64,000 bases of DNA, from positions 124,001 through 188,000 of the forward strand of contig NZ_JBHZGK010000005.1 of assembly GCF_051900425.1 (NCBI RefSeq), in the 5' to 3' direction. Shown here piece after piece: positions 18,366-28,645 of the stretch. The translations under genes were made by a program, and so were the position numbers. Numbering within the stretch: the stretch's first letter is position 1; every line of letters starts with the position of its first letter. This stretch comes from Frateuria_A sp051900425. Its GTDB lineage: Bacteria > Pseudomonadota > Gammaproteobacteria > Xanthomonadales > Rhodanobacteraceae. A model generated the notes under the pieces. It was not told the DNA's origin. It searched no databases and saw only the letters and a list, made by a program, of their open reading frames with translations.

Positions 18366-19284
18366 CGGTGTCCTCCGCCGCGTGGGTGCGGGTCTTCAGG
18401 TACGCCACCAGGGCCAGCACGTCCTCCTCGCCGATGCGGCCCTCGAAGCTGGGCATGATCGGCGCGTAACCGGCGGCGATCTGCTTCTTCGGCAGCAGGA
18501 TCGAATCGTGCAGGTAGCGTTCGTCGGCCAGCACCTGCGAGCCGTCGGCCAGCGGCACGGTGCGGCCGTAGAGGTCGTAGAGGTCGGGCGCGTGCACGCC
18601 CGAGCGCGGATCGTGGCAGCCGCTGCAGCCGAGCTGGCGGAACAGGGCCGCGCCCTGCGCTGCCAGGCCGGTGCCCTGGTGCGCGTGCAGCCAGCGCGCG
18701 TAGTCGGCCGGCGGCATCACCACCACCCGCCCACGCATGCGCGAGTGGTCGGTGCCGCAGAACTCGGCGCAGAACAGGTCGTAGGTGCCCGCTTTGGTCG
18801 CGGTGAACCACAGTTGCGTGTAGCGGTCCGGCAGCACGTCCTGCTTCACGCGGAAGGCCGGCACGTAGAAGCTGTGGATCACGTCCTGCGAGGTCATCAC
18901 CAGCCGGATCGGCAGGCCTACCGGCACATGCAGCTGGTCGATCTCGCGCTGGCCGCCCGGGTGCTGCACCTTCCACATCCATTGCTTGGCCACCACGTAG
19001 ATCGGCTGGGCGTCCGCAGGCGGCGTGCGCAGCTTGATCCACAGGTGCACGCTCCAGCCGAAGATGCCCATGAACAGGACGAACGGCACCAGCGTCCAGG
19101 TCAGCTCCACGCCCAGGTGCGAGTGCGCCGGCGTGCGTTCGGCAGCCGTGCCGCGGCGGTACTTGACGCAGAACACGATCATCACCGTGAACACGCCGAC
19201 GACCACCAGCGTGCACAGCGCCAGCAGCGTGTCGAACAGATGGTCGACGTTCGGCGCGACGGAGGAAGCCTGCGGCAGCATCAT
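18352..19284 (-). CDS. ctaC: Cytochrome c oxidase subunit II fused to cytochrome c (caa3)
   Basis: Subunit II of 310 aa. Two membrane helices (about 18-40 and 60-85) are followed by the periplasmic cupredoxin domain with the CuA ligands: His in DVIHSFYVP and the set CAEFCGTDHSRM (two Cys, Glu, His, Met). A C-terminal cytochrome c domain carries CSGCH, which makes the enzyme caa3-type, able to take electrons without a soluble cytochrome. There is no cleaved signal obvious before helix I. The two adjacent ATG codons at 19284 and 19281 are both possible starts; the stop of the SCO gene overlaps them. Its own 3' end overlaps the subunit I start. Confidence 0.95.
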
Positions 19285-20144
19285 GCGCGCGCCCTCACCT
19301 TCAGCCAGGCCAGCCAGCCGACCAGCGCCAGCACGAAGGCCACGCCCATCACCTGCATGGTGCGGCCGATCGCCAGGCTGTAGCGGCCGGTGGTGGGGTC
19401 ATAGCCGCAGCACAGCAGTACCAGGCGGTCGATCACGCTGCCGAGCTCGCCCTGCGAGGCATGCACCAGCGCCAGCCGCAGCGAGGCCGGCGGCCAGGAC
19501 ACGCCGAAAAAGTACTGTGCGACCTTGCCGTCCGGGGTGATCGCCACCAGGCCGGCGGCGTGCGCGTACTGGTGCAGCTTTTCGTCGTAGAAGTAGCGGA
19601 AGCCCACGGCCTTGGCCAAGGCGCCGATTGAGGCCGGATCGCCGCTGAGGAAATGCCAGCGCGGCACGCGGGCCTTCGGGTGCATGCGCGCGAGCATGCC
19701 CTGCGTGTGGCGCGCGTCCGCCGGCGTCTCGGCCGGGTCGATGCTGACGAAGGCCACTTCGAAGCCGCGTCCGGGCTGGAGGTCGAGTCCTTCCAGGGTA
19801 TGCGCCATGCCGTTGAGCACCACGTCGCAGAGGTTGGGGCAGCGGTAGTAGCCCAGCGCGAGCAGCAATGGCTTGCCATCGGCCAGGGTGCGCAGGTCGG
19901 TGGGCTGGCCATTGGCGTCCAGGAAGCGCGCGTCGCGCGGGACGAGCGCGCCGAGGCGCTGGTCGAAGCCGGCGCGCTGGGTAAGGTCGGCAGGCGGTGG
20001 CGGTGCGTGCGTGGCCCATGCCACCGGCATCCACACGAAGAACAGCCATGCCACCTGCAGGAGCGCACCCTGTGCGCCGCCGCCATGCACGACCGGGCTG
20101 CGCGGTCGCGCGCAGGGTGCGCTCCTGCAGCGGAAGGCCCTCAT
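19281..20144 (-). CDS. SCO1/SenC family copper chaperone for CuA assembly
   Basis: SCO-type protein of about 287 aa that delivers copper to the CuA centre encoded next door. The thioredoxin-like domain shows the copper/redox motif YYRCPNLCD (CxxxC) and the distal His in FSV-type context (DGKVAQYFFGV region), and a C-terminal membrane helix (about 262-283) follows. The N-terminus is odd: after MRAF come about 26 residues that are the translation of an inverted repeat (20055-20130), and only then the hydrophobic VAWLFFVWMPVAWA signal. Start ATG 20144 sits in an overlap with the preceding gene. An N-terminal and a C-terminal membrane segment would place the domain in the periplasm. Confidence 0.9.
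   Translation of the reverse strand: MRAFRCRSAPCARPRSPVVHGGGAQGALLQVAWLFFVWMPVAWATHAPPPPADLTQRAGFDQRLGALVPRDARFLDANGQPTDLRTLADGKPLLLALGYYRCPNLCDVVLNGMAHTLEGLDLQPGRGFEVAFVSIDPAETPADARHTQGMLARMHPKARVPRWHFLSGDPASIGALAKAVGFRYFYDEKLHQYAHAAGLVAITPDGKVAQYFFGVSWPPASLRLALVHASQGELGSVIDRLVLLCCGYDPTTGRYSLAIGRTMQVMGVAFVLALVGWLAWLKVRARA
20055..20130. repeat. REP-like inverted repeat inside the SCO gene
   Basis: Arms of 23 bases, CTGCAGGAGCGCACCCTGTG... at 20055-20077 and its reverse complement at 20108-20130, match at 22 of 23 positions and are separated by 30 bases. The core GAGCGCACCCTG resembles the GGAGCGCCCTTGGGCGC palindrome at 22223. It is read through in frame as the n-region of the SCO signal sequence. 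Confidence 0.85.
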
Positions 20145-20503
20145 CGCGGCCGCTCCGCGGACGAGGCCGATGCTGGCGCGCCCTGCCCCGCGGCGACCAG
20201 CGCCATCGCTCGCGTGATCGGAATCCGCGCCACCGTATGCGCCGGGTCGATCCATTGGTAAGCGTCCAGACGCGAACGCTGCAGCGCACGCTCCGCGGCG
20301 ATGTCGGTCGCCGGATCGGGCTGCAGCCGCGGTTGCGGCGGGATCGGCCGCGTCGGTTGCCCGCCCCCGGTCAGTACCGGCCGCGCCCATACGTACACCA
20401 GCAGCACGATCGCCAGCAGGCTGAGCGCCAGGATGGCCGCGGCCCAGTGCAACACGCCGGCAGCCACCGCGTAGGACTCATGCGAATCGGGTTGCCGACT
20501 CAT
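20141..20503 (-). CDS. Small membrane protein of the ACIII-oxidase operon (ActG position)
   Basis: A 120-residue protein with one strong membrane helix (about 16-40) and a Pro-rich, polar C-terminal region containing RLDAYQWIDPAHTVARIPI, which looks like an exported tail. Both ends overlap neighbouring genes by 4 bases, so it is firmly in the operon between actF and the SCO gene. A small single-helix ActG subunit is known in some alternative complex III structures, and the position fits, but I see no sequence feature that proves it. Confidence 0.7.
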   Translation of the reverse strand: MSRQPDSHESYAVAAGVLHWAAAILALSLLAIVLLVYVWARPVLTGGGQPTRPIPPQPRLQPDPATDIAAERALQRSRLDAYQWIDPAHTVARIPITRAMALVAAGQGAPASASSAERPR

Positions 20504-21579
20504 GGTTCGACCTCCAGCGCCGCGCGCCGCTGCGCGCCGTAGCCCAGCCACCACAGCCCACCGATGCCGACCCACGCCAGCGGGTCGCTCCAGGCCAGGG
20601 CGTGCCCGCGCAGGCCCGGCAGCACCAGCCAGGCGACATAACCGATCTGCGCGACGAACAGCCACAGCGCCACGCCGGCCAGCCAGGCGACGTGCTGCTT
20701 GGCCTGGCGCGACAGCAGCACGGCGAACGGCAGCGCCAGGTGGAAGAGCACCAGGAACGCGCCGAGCCAGCGCCACGGTGTCTTCACCCGCGGCAGGTAC
20801 CACACCGTCTCGGAGGGCAGGTCGGCGATCCATACGGTCAGGTAGTCCATGAAGGCGAGGTAGCCCCAGGCGAGCACCAGCACCATCAGGATGCTGCCCA
20901 GGTCGTTCAGCCGCCTGGGCGTCCAGAGCGCCGATGCATCATCGCGGCGCGTGACGCTGACCCACACGGCCAGCCCCGCGGCCGCCAGCAATTGCGCCGT
21001 GCCGACCAGGATGCCGAGCGTCGTGGAGTGCCAACGCGGCACCAGCGAGGCGACCCAGTCGATCGCGGCCACCGACACGGTGAGCGTGTAGAGGATCAGG
21101 CCGCCCGCGGCGAAGCGCCCGGCGGCGGGCGTGGCCAGCCGGCGACGGAGGCCGTGCGCCAGCCACAGCCACAGCGCGAACACGATCACCGCGCGCACGA
21201 GGAAGAACGGCAGGTTGAGCCACCAGCGCTGGTGCGCGAGGTTGGGGTCGGCCGCCTGCGCGTCCGCCCAGGGAAACAGCACCGCCACGCCGATCAGCAC
21301 CGGCAGCAGCAACACGGCCATCAGCGGCAGGCGTCGGCAGGCGGCCAGCAGCGCGGGACGCAGGGCGAAGCCCCAGTCGCCGCCGGTCAGCGCGTGGACC
21401 AGCAACAGGCCCACGCTGCCCAGCGCCGGCGCCAGCCAGAACAGCCAGGCAAACAGGTAGGACAGGAGCACCGTGCGCGGGGCGTGCAGTCCGAGCAGCA
21501 GGCAGCCGGCCAGCGCAAGCACGCCGATCACGGCGGCGATGCCTTCGGCGCGCGACACCCGGGGCCAGCGCCGGTTCAT
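20500..21579 (-). CDS. actF: Alternative complex III subunit ActF
   Basis: Polytopic protein of 359 aa with about ten membrane helices. Motifs such as AIDWVASLVPRWHSTTLG and LAWGYLAFMDYLTVWIADLP are characteristic of ActF, the quinol:cytochrome c oxidoreductase membrane subunit. It binds no cofactor and is thought to form, with ActC, the two membrane bundles around the quinol site. It overlaps ActE (upstream) and the small protein (downstream) by 4 bases each. Confidence 0.9.
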   Translation of the reverse strand: MNRRWPRVSRAEGIAAVIGVLALAGCLLLGLHAPRTVLLSYLFAWLFWLAPALGSVGLLLVHALTGGDWGFALRPALLAACRRLPLMAVLLLPVLIGVAVLFPWADAQAADPNLAHQRWWLNLPFFLVRAVIVFALWLWLAHGLRRRLATPAAGRFAAGGLILYTLTVSVAAIDWVASLVPRWHSTTLGILVGTAQLLAAAGLAVWVSVTRRDDASALWTPRRLNDLGSILMVLVLAWGYLAFMDYLTVWIADLPSETVWYLPRVKTPWRWLGAFLVLFHLALPFAVLLSRQAKQHVAWLAGVALWLFVAQIGYVAWLVLPGLRGHALAWSDPLAWVGIGGLWWLGYGAQRRAALEVEP

Positions 21580-22307
21580 CGACGTACCTCTGCCGGCAGC
21601 CGTGCCAGGTCCTGCGGCGTCAGCCGGTCGCGTGGCGCGTGCTGGGAGAGCTGCAGCGCGCGGATGTAGGCCACGATGGCCCAGCGGTCGTGCGGGCTGA
21701 CACGATCGGAGTACGGGTACATCACCCCGTAGCCGTCGCTGATCACCTGGTAGAAGTGGCTGTCAGGCGCGTTGCGCAGGCGGTCGGTGTGGTAGCTCGG
21801 CGGCGCCGGAAAACCGCGCCGGGCGATCATGCCGTCGCCGTTGCCGGCGAGGCCGTGGCAAGGCGCGCAGTAGATGTCGAAGCGCTGCTGTCCGCGCCGG
21901 AGCAGCGCCATGGTCACCGGCAGCGGATTGGCATAGCGTCGCTCGCCGACGTCGGCCTGGGCGAGGCTGCGGCCCTGCGCATCCAGCGGCAGCGCCGGGC
22001 CGGGATCCGGCGGCAACGTCATCTGCCCGCGGCGGCCGCTGGCCGTGTCGGCCGCGGCGCCCTGCGCCATCGGCACGCTGCCCGGCGGCGGCGTGCGCGC
22101 GCTGTTGCCGTCGGCGAACAGCGGGCTGGGTTCGAGCGGCTTGTACTTGGGCTGGGAGTACATGTCGTGCATGGCCTGCTCGCAGCCGGTGAGGAGCAGG
22201 GTGGCGAGCAGGAGCACGACCTTCCCTGTAGGAGCGCCCTTGGGCGCGACCGGGAGGCCGCGGTCGCGCCCAAGGGCGCTCCTACAGGGAGCGAGCAGGC
22301 GCTTCAT
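21576..22307 (-). CDS. actE: Alternative complex III monoheme cytochrome c lipoprotein ActE
   Basis: Periplasmic monoheme cytochrome c of 243 aa anchored by lipid: hydrophobic VVLLLATLLLTGC ends in a lipobox. Heme motif CAPCH sits in FDIYCAPCHGLAG, and a Met ligand is likely in GVMYPYSDRV. It passes electrons from the ACIII core to the oxidase. The n-region is unusual: MKRLLA is followed by about 21 residues encoded by a perfect 30-base inverted repeat (22223-22290) before the hydrophobic core, making the pre-core region far longer than normal. Start ATG 22307 overlaps the ActD stop. Translation from a later codon cannot be excluded. Confidence 0.9.
   Translation of the reverse strand: MKRLLAPCRSALGRDRGLPVAPKGAPTGKVVLLLATLLLTGCEQAMHDMYSQPKYKPLEPSPLFADGNSARTPPPGSVPMAQGAAADTASGRRGQMTLPPDPGPALPLDAQGRSLAQADVGERRYANPLPVTMALLRRGQQRFDIYCAPCHGLAGNGDGMIARRGFPAPPSYHTDRLRNAPDSHFYQVISDGYGVMYPYSDRVSPHDRWAIVAYIRALQLSQHAPRDRLTPQDLARLPAEVRR
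22223..22290. repeat. Perfect 30-bp inverted repeat (REP-like) in actE signal region
   Basis: Arms 22223-22252 (TCCCTGTAGGAGCGCCCTTG...) and 22261-22290 are exact reverse complements of 30 bases with an 8-base loop. The element is read through in the n-region of the ActE lipoprotein signal. It belongs to the same GGAGCGC... family as 20055-20130. Confidence 0.92.
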
Positions 22308-22840
22308 GGCCCCACCCGATCGATCGCCAGCGGAGCCAGCCGCGCGAGGTCGTCGTGGGCCAGCGCAACATCGAAGCAGGGGTCGTCCGCGCGCAGCCAC
22401 AGGAAGAAGCCATCGCGGCTCGCGGCATCGAAACACGGCACGTCGAACAGCGGATGGTTCAGCCGCGGCAGGCCGTTGGCGAAGAACATGCCGACGATGC
22501 CGAACAGCGCGGCGAACAGGATGGTCATCTCCAGCGCCGCCGGGATGAACGCCGGCCAGCTCGCGTTCGGCCGGCCGCCGACGTTGATCGGGTAATCGAT
22601 CACCGAGGCGTACCACTGAAGGAACAGCGTGCCGAAGCCGCCGGCCAGGCCGCCCAGCAGCACCAGCAGCGGGATGCGGTTGCGCATGGGCCCCAGCGCC
22701 TGGGCCAGGCCCTCGACTGGATAGGGCGTGTAGGCCTCCAGTTGCGTATAGCCGCGACCGCGCAGTTCGCGCACCGCCATCAGCAGCGCGCCGGCATCCT
22801 CGAAGCGCGCCAGCCAGCCCTGCTCGTGCAGCGCGCTCAT
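22304..22840 (-). CDS. actD: Alternative complex III subunit ActD
   Basis: Membrane subunit of 178 aa. The N-terminal soluble part (ARFEDAGALLMAVRELRGRGYTQLEAYTPYPVEG) is the typical DUF3341/ActD start, followed by two membrane helices (about 58-80 and 97-118) and a polar C-terminal domain with HPLFDVPCF. It contains no cofactor and packs beside ActC in the complex. The long frame upstream belongs to a shadow of actC; the ATG at 22840 overlaps the actC stop by 4 bases. Confidence 0.92.
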   Translation of the reverse strand: MSALHEQGWLARFEDAGALLMAVRELRGRGYTQLEAYTPYPVEGLAQALGPMRNRIPLLVLLGGLAGGFGTLFLQWYASVIDYPINVGGRPNASWPAFIPAALEMTILFAALFGIVGMFFANGLPRLNHPLFDVPCFDAASRDGFFLWLRADDPCFDVALAHDDLARLAPLAIDRVGP

Positions 22841-24180
22841 GCGCCCTCCCTTTCGAGCCTTGCGCGCAGCTTGCGCAGCTCGAACATCGGCAGCAGCGGC
22901 AGCAGCCGCACGAACAGCAGGAACAACAGGAAGAACAGCCCGATCGAGCCGGCCAGGAAGCCGATGTCCCAGAACGTCGGATAGAACATGCCCCAGCTCG
23001 AGGGCAGGAAGTCGTGGTACAGGCTGCTGACGATCAGCTCGAAGCGCTCGAACCACATGCCGACCAGCACCAGCAGCGCGATCACGAACAGCGCCGCGTG
23101 GCTTTGCCGCACGCGCTCGAACCAGATCGCCTGGATCGCCACCACGTTGCAGCCGATGATGGTCCAGTACACCCAGGCGTAGGCGCCGGTCAGCTCGGCC
23201 ATGGCGTGCGCGACCTCGTAGCGGTCGCCGCTGTAGAAGGCGTTGAACAGTTCCGACGCATAGCTGTAGTCGACGAACAGGCCGGCGGCGAGCATCAGTT
23301 TGGCGAGGTTGGCGATGTGCCGCTCGGTGATGAAGTCGCCCAGCCCGAAGAAGCGCCGCAGGGGAATGCCCAGCACCAGCACCATGCCGAAACCGGAAAA
23401 CAGCGCGCCGGCGACGAAGAACGGCGGGAAGATGGTCGAGTGCCAACCCGGCAGCAGGCCTTCGGAAAAATCCAGCGCCACCATCGAGTGCACCGAGAAC
23501 ACCAGCGGCACGGCCATCGCGGCGAGCAGCAGGTTGAGCGTCTCGAAGCGCTGCCAATGGCGCGCCTCGCCGCGCCAGCCGGCCGCGAGCAGGCCGTAGA
23601 ACACCTGCTTGCCGCGGGTGGTGGCGCGGTCGCGCAGGGAAGCGAGGTCGGGGATCAGGCCGACGTAGAAGTACAGTACCGAGACGATCAGGTAGGCGAC
23701 GATCGCGGAGAAGTCCCAGAACAGCGAGCTTTTCCACTGCGGCCACACGCCCATGCGGTCCGGGTAGGGAGCGAGCCAGTAGAAGAACCACGGCCGTCCC
23801 AGGTGCAGGATGGGGAAGATGCCCGAGACCGATACGGCGAACACGGTCATCGCCTCGGCGTAGCGGTTGAGCGCGTTGCGCCAGCCCTGCCGCGCCAGAT
23901 ACAGCCCGCCGGAGATGAAGGTGCCCGCCATGCCGATGGCGATCCACCAGACGTAGTCCGCGATTGCGAAGGCCCACGCCACCGGGATGTCCAGGCCCCA
24001 GATGCCCACGCCCCTGGCCAGCAGCCACACGATGCCGGCGCCCAGCCAGGCGGTGAGCACGAAGGAGAGCGCGAAGGCGACCATCCACAGACGACCGGTG
24101 GGCCGCTCGAGCACGATGGCGCTCACCTTGTCGGTGATCGACGCATTGGTTTCGCGCGGGGCGAGCAACGGGGCGGTCAT
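22837..24180 (-). CDS. actC: Alternative complex III NrfD-like quinol-binding subunit ActC
   Basis: NrfD/PsrC family membrane protein of 447 aa with about ten helices, the likely quinol-oxidising subunit of ACIII. Family motifs include ISGGLYLARQGWRNALNRY, SGIFPILHLGRPWFFYW and HSMVALDFSEGLLPGWHST. The starting ATG at 24180 lies 505 bases downstream of actB, a gap filled with duplicated repeats rather than the overlap seen elsewhere in the operon. The C-terminus ends in a charged, Leu/Arg-rich tail. Confidence 0.93.
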   Translation of the reverse strand: MTAPLLAPRETNASITDKVSAIVLERPTGRLWMVAFALSFVLTAWLGAGIVWLLARGVGIWGLDIPVAWAFAIADYVWWIAIGMAGTFISGGLYLARQGWRNALNRYAEAMTVFAVSVSGIFPILHLGRPWFFYWLAPYPDRMGVWPQWKSSLFWDFSAIVAYLIVSVLYFYVGLIPDLASLRDRATTRGKQVFYGLLAAGWRGEARHWQRFETLNLLLAAMAVPLVFSVHSMVALDFSEGLLPGWHSTIFPPFFVAGALFSGFGMVLVLGIPLRRFFGLGDFITERHIANLAKLMLAAGLFVDYSYASELFNAFYSGDRYEVAHAMAELTGAYAWVYWTIIGCNVVAIQAIWFERVRQSHAALFVIALLVLVGMWFERFELIVSSLYHDFLPSSWGMFYPTFWDIGFLAGSIGLFFLLFLLFVRLLPLLPMFELRKLRARLEREGA

Positions 24181-24210
24181 GCCGATGCCTCCCGGCTTGC
24201 CGACACAGCC

Positions 24211-24380
24211 CCCTCTCCCCCGTCGCTTATCAAGGATGGGGGAGAGGGCTGGGGTGAGGGGTCAAGGCTTGCGGGGAGGTCGACCCGAAGCCAGGCGCCC
24301 GAAAGAAAGCCACGCAGGAAATAGACGTTCCGGGCGAGCCCCGACCCCTCACCCCAACCCTCTCCCCGGAGGGGAGAGGG
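24211..24380. repeat. 170-bp repeat unit, copy 1
   Basis: The unit begins with CCCTCTCCCCCGTCGCTTAT and ends with CCCTCTCCCC...GGGGAGAGGG, so it is itself bounded by inverted CCCTCTCC/GGAGAGGG palindromes. It matches copy 2 (24484-24653) at all but about four of 170 positions. Confidence 0.9.
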
Positions 24381-24483
24381 GGCGGGTCTGGCGCACGCGT
24401 GCGCCAGGTGGGCAATCCGGAAGGCGGAAGCAGGCGCGAAACACGGGGACGGCCTCTTCGACACCCGATCCACCGATACGGAT

Positions 24484-24653
24484 CCCTCTCCCCCGTCGCT
24501 TATCAAGGATGGGGGAGAGGGCTGGGGTGAGGGGCCAAGGCTTGCGGGGAGGTCGACCCGAAGCCAGGCGCCCGAAAGAAAGCCACGCAGGAAATGGACG
24601 TTCCGGGCGAGCCCCGGCCCCTCACCCCAACCCTCTCCCCGGAAGGGAGAGGG
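24484..24653. repeat. 170-bp repeat unit, copy 2
   Basis: Direct repeat of 24211-24380 at an offset of exactly 273 bases; I see about four substitutions and no indels. The near-identity points to a recent duplication. Confidence 0.9.
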
Positions 24654-24685
24654 CGCCTGATCATGGCGAGCATGAAGGAACGCGC

Positions 24686-27607
<2,922 letters not shown>

Positions 27608-27638
27608 GCCGTCCCTCCCACGGTACTGGTCTTGGCGC

Positions 27639-28286
27639 TCAGCGGTGGCATACCGAGCAATCCGTAAGCCGACGGGTGTCGATGTGGTAGCGCTTGATCA
27701 GCGCCAGGCCGAGTTTTTCCTGGTCGTCGGCCTGCCAGCCCATGGCGAATTCCTGCTCGCGCGGGCGCAGGTATTTCTGTGGCGCGCGATGGCAGTCCAG
27801 GCACCATTCCATCGACAGTGACTTGGTGCGCATGGTCAGCGGCATGCGGTCGACGCGCCCGTGGCAGCTTTCGCAGCCGACGCCCTTGGCCACGTGGATC
27901 GAGTGGTTGAAGTAGACGAAGTCGGGCAACTGGTGGACACGCTGCCAGTGCAGCGCTACGCCGCGCTGCCAGCTTTCGACCACGGGCTTCAGCACGGCCT
28001 GGTCGGTGTAGAGCTGCGAGTGGCAGGTCATGCAGGTGGAGATCGGCGGGATGCCGGCGAAGGCGGAGGTCTCGACCGTGTCGTGGCAGTAGCGGCAGTC
28101 GATGCCGTCGTCGCCGACGTGGTGCTTGTGACTGAAGGGGACGGGTTGTTCCACGGCCTCGCCGATGCGGTGCGGTTCGTTGGTCAGGCCGCGCCAGGCC
28201 AGCACCGCGGCGCTCGCGAGCACCAGCACGGCCAGCAGGGCGAGCTTGACGAACAGGCCGAAGCGCGGATGGAAGATCTGGGTCAT
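27639..28286 (-). CDS. actA: Alternative complex III pentaheme cytochrome c ActA
   Basis: Pentaheme c-type cytochrome of 215 aa, first gene of the operon. One N-terminal membrane anchor (about 10-30) precedes five heme motifs: CRYCH (64), CMTCH (85), CESCH (138), CLDCH (162) and CSVCH (210). Additional His-rich stretches (FSHKHH, FNHSIH) supply axial ligands. The number and order of hemes match ActA of known ACIII. Start ATG 28286. The upstream region holds tandem repeats rather than a clear promoter. Confidence 0.95.
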   Translation of the reverse strand: MTQIFHPRFGLFVKLALLAVLVLASAAVLAWRGLTNEPHRIGEAVEQPVPFSHKHHVGDDGIDCRYCHDTVETSAFAGIPPISTCMTCHSQLYTDQAVLKPVVESWQRGVALHWQRVHQLPDFVYFNHSIHVAKGVGCESCHGRVDRMPLTMRTKSLSMEWCLDCHRAPQKYLRPREQEFAMGWQADDQEKLGLALIKRYHIDTRRLTDCSVCHR

Positions 28287-28645
28287 CGCCCTCTCGTGTG
28301 GGTCCTTTCAGGCGAGCGTTCGACGCCAACCATCGCAGGGGCGGCGTGAAGCCCGGTTTTATTTGGCGTTGCGCGCGAAGGGCCACCTTCGCTTCCTCTC
28401 CCCTCCGGGGAGGGATTGAGGTGAGGGGTCGCGCTTGCGGAGAACCCCAAAGGAAACCTCCCCGCAAGCCCCGGCCCCTCACCCCAGCCCTCTCCCCGGA
28501 GGGGAGAGGGAGCAGAGCGATCGACCTTCCCCGCGAGCCCCGGCCCCTCACCCCAGCCCTCTCCCCGGAGGGGAGAGGGAGCAGAGCGATCGACCTTGCC
28601 GCGAGCCCCGGCTCCTCACCCCGGCCCTCTCCCCGGCGCAGAACG
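28287..28645. other. Repeat-rich region upstream of actA
   Basis: This spacer must contain the promoter of the respiratory operon unless transcription comes through from the dehydrogenase operon upstream on the same strand. I find no clear -35/-10 pair. Most of it is CCCTCTCC-type repeat (28395-28635). Confidence 0.6.
28467..28635. repeat. Tandem 68/69-bp repeats containing CTCTCCCCGGAGGGGAGAG palindromes
   Basis: The block AGCCCCGGCCCCTCACCCCAG...GATCGACCTT starts at 28467, 28536 and 28604, that is, periods of 69 and 68 bases, with the third copy incomplete. Each full copy contains a CCCTCTCCCC/GGGGAGAGGG hairpin. No spacer diversity is present, so it is not a CRISPR array. Confidence 0.88.

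Larger units (their letters stand above)
24181..24685. other. Repeat-filled spacer between actB and actC
   Basis: No gene is supported here. The spacer consists mainly of two 170-base copies of one repeat unit and about 100 bases between them. It interrupts an operon whose other junctions nearly all overlap, so it probably arose by insertion and then duplication. Confidence 0.8.

Noticed and set aside
28467..28635. Tandem repeats considered as a CRISPR array
   Set aside because: The period is constant but the intervening sequence is also repeated, there are only about three copies, and no cas gene is present.
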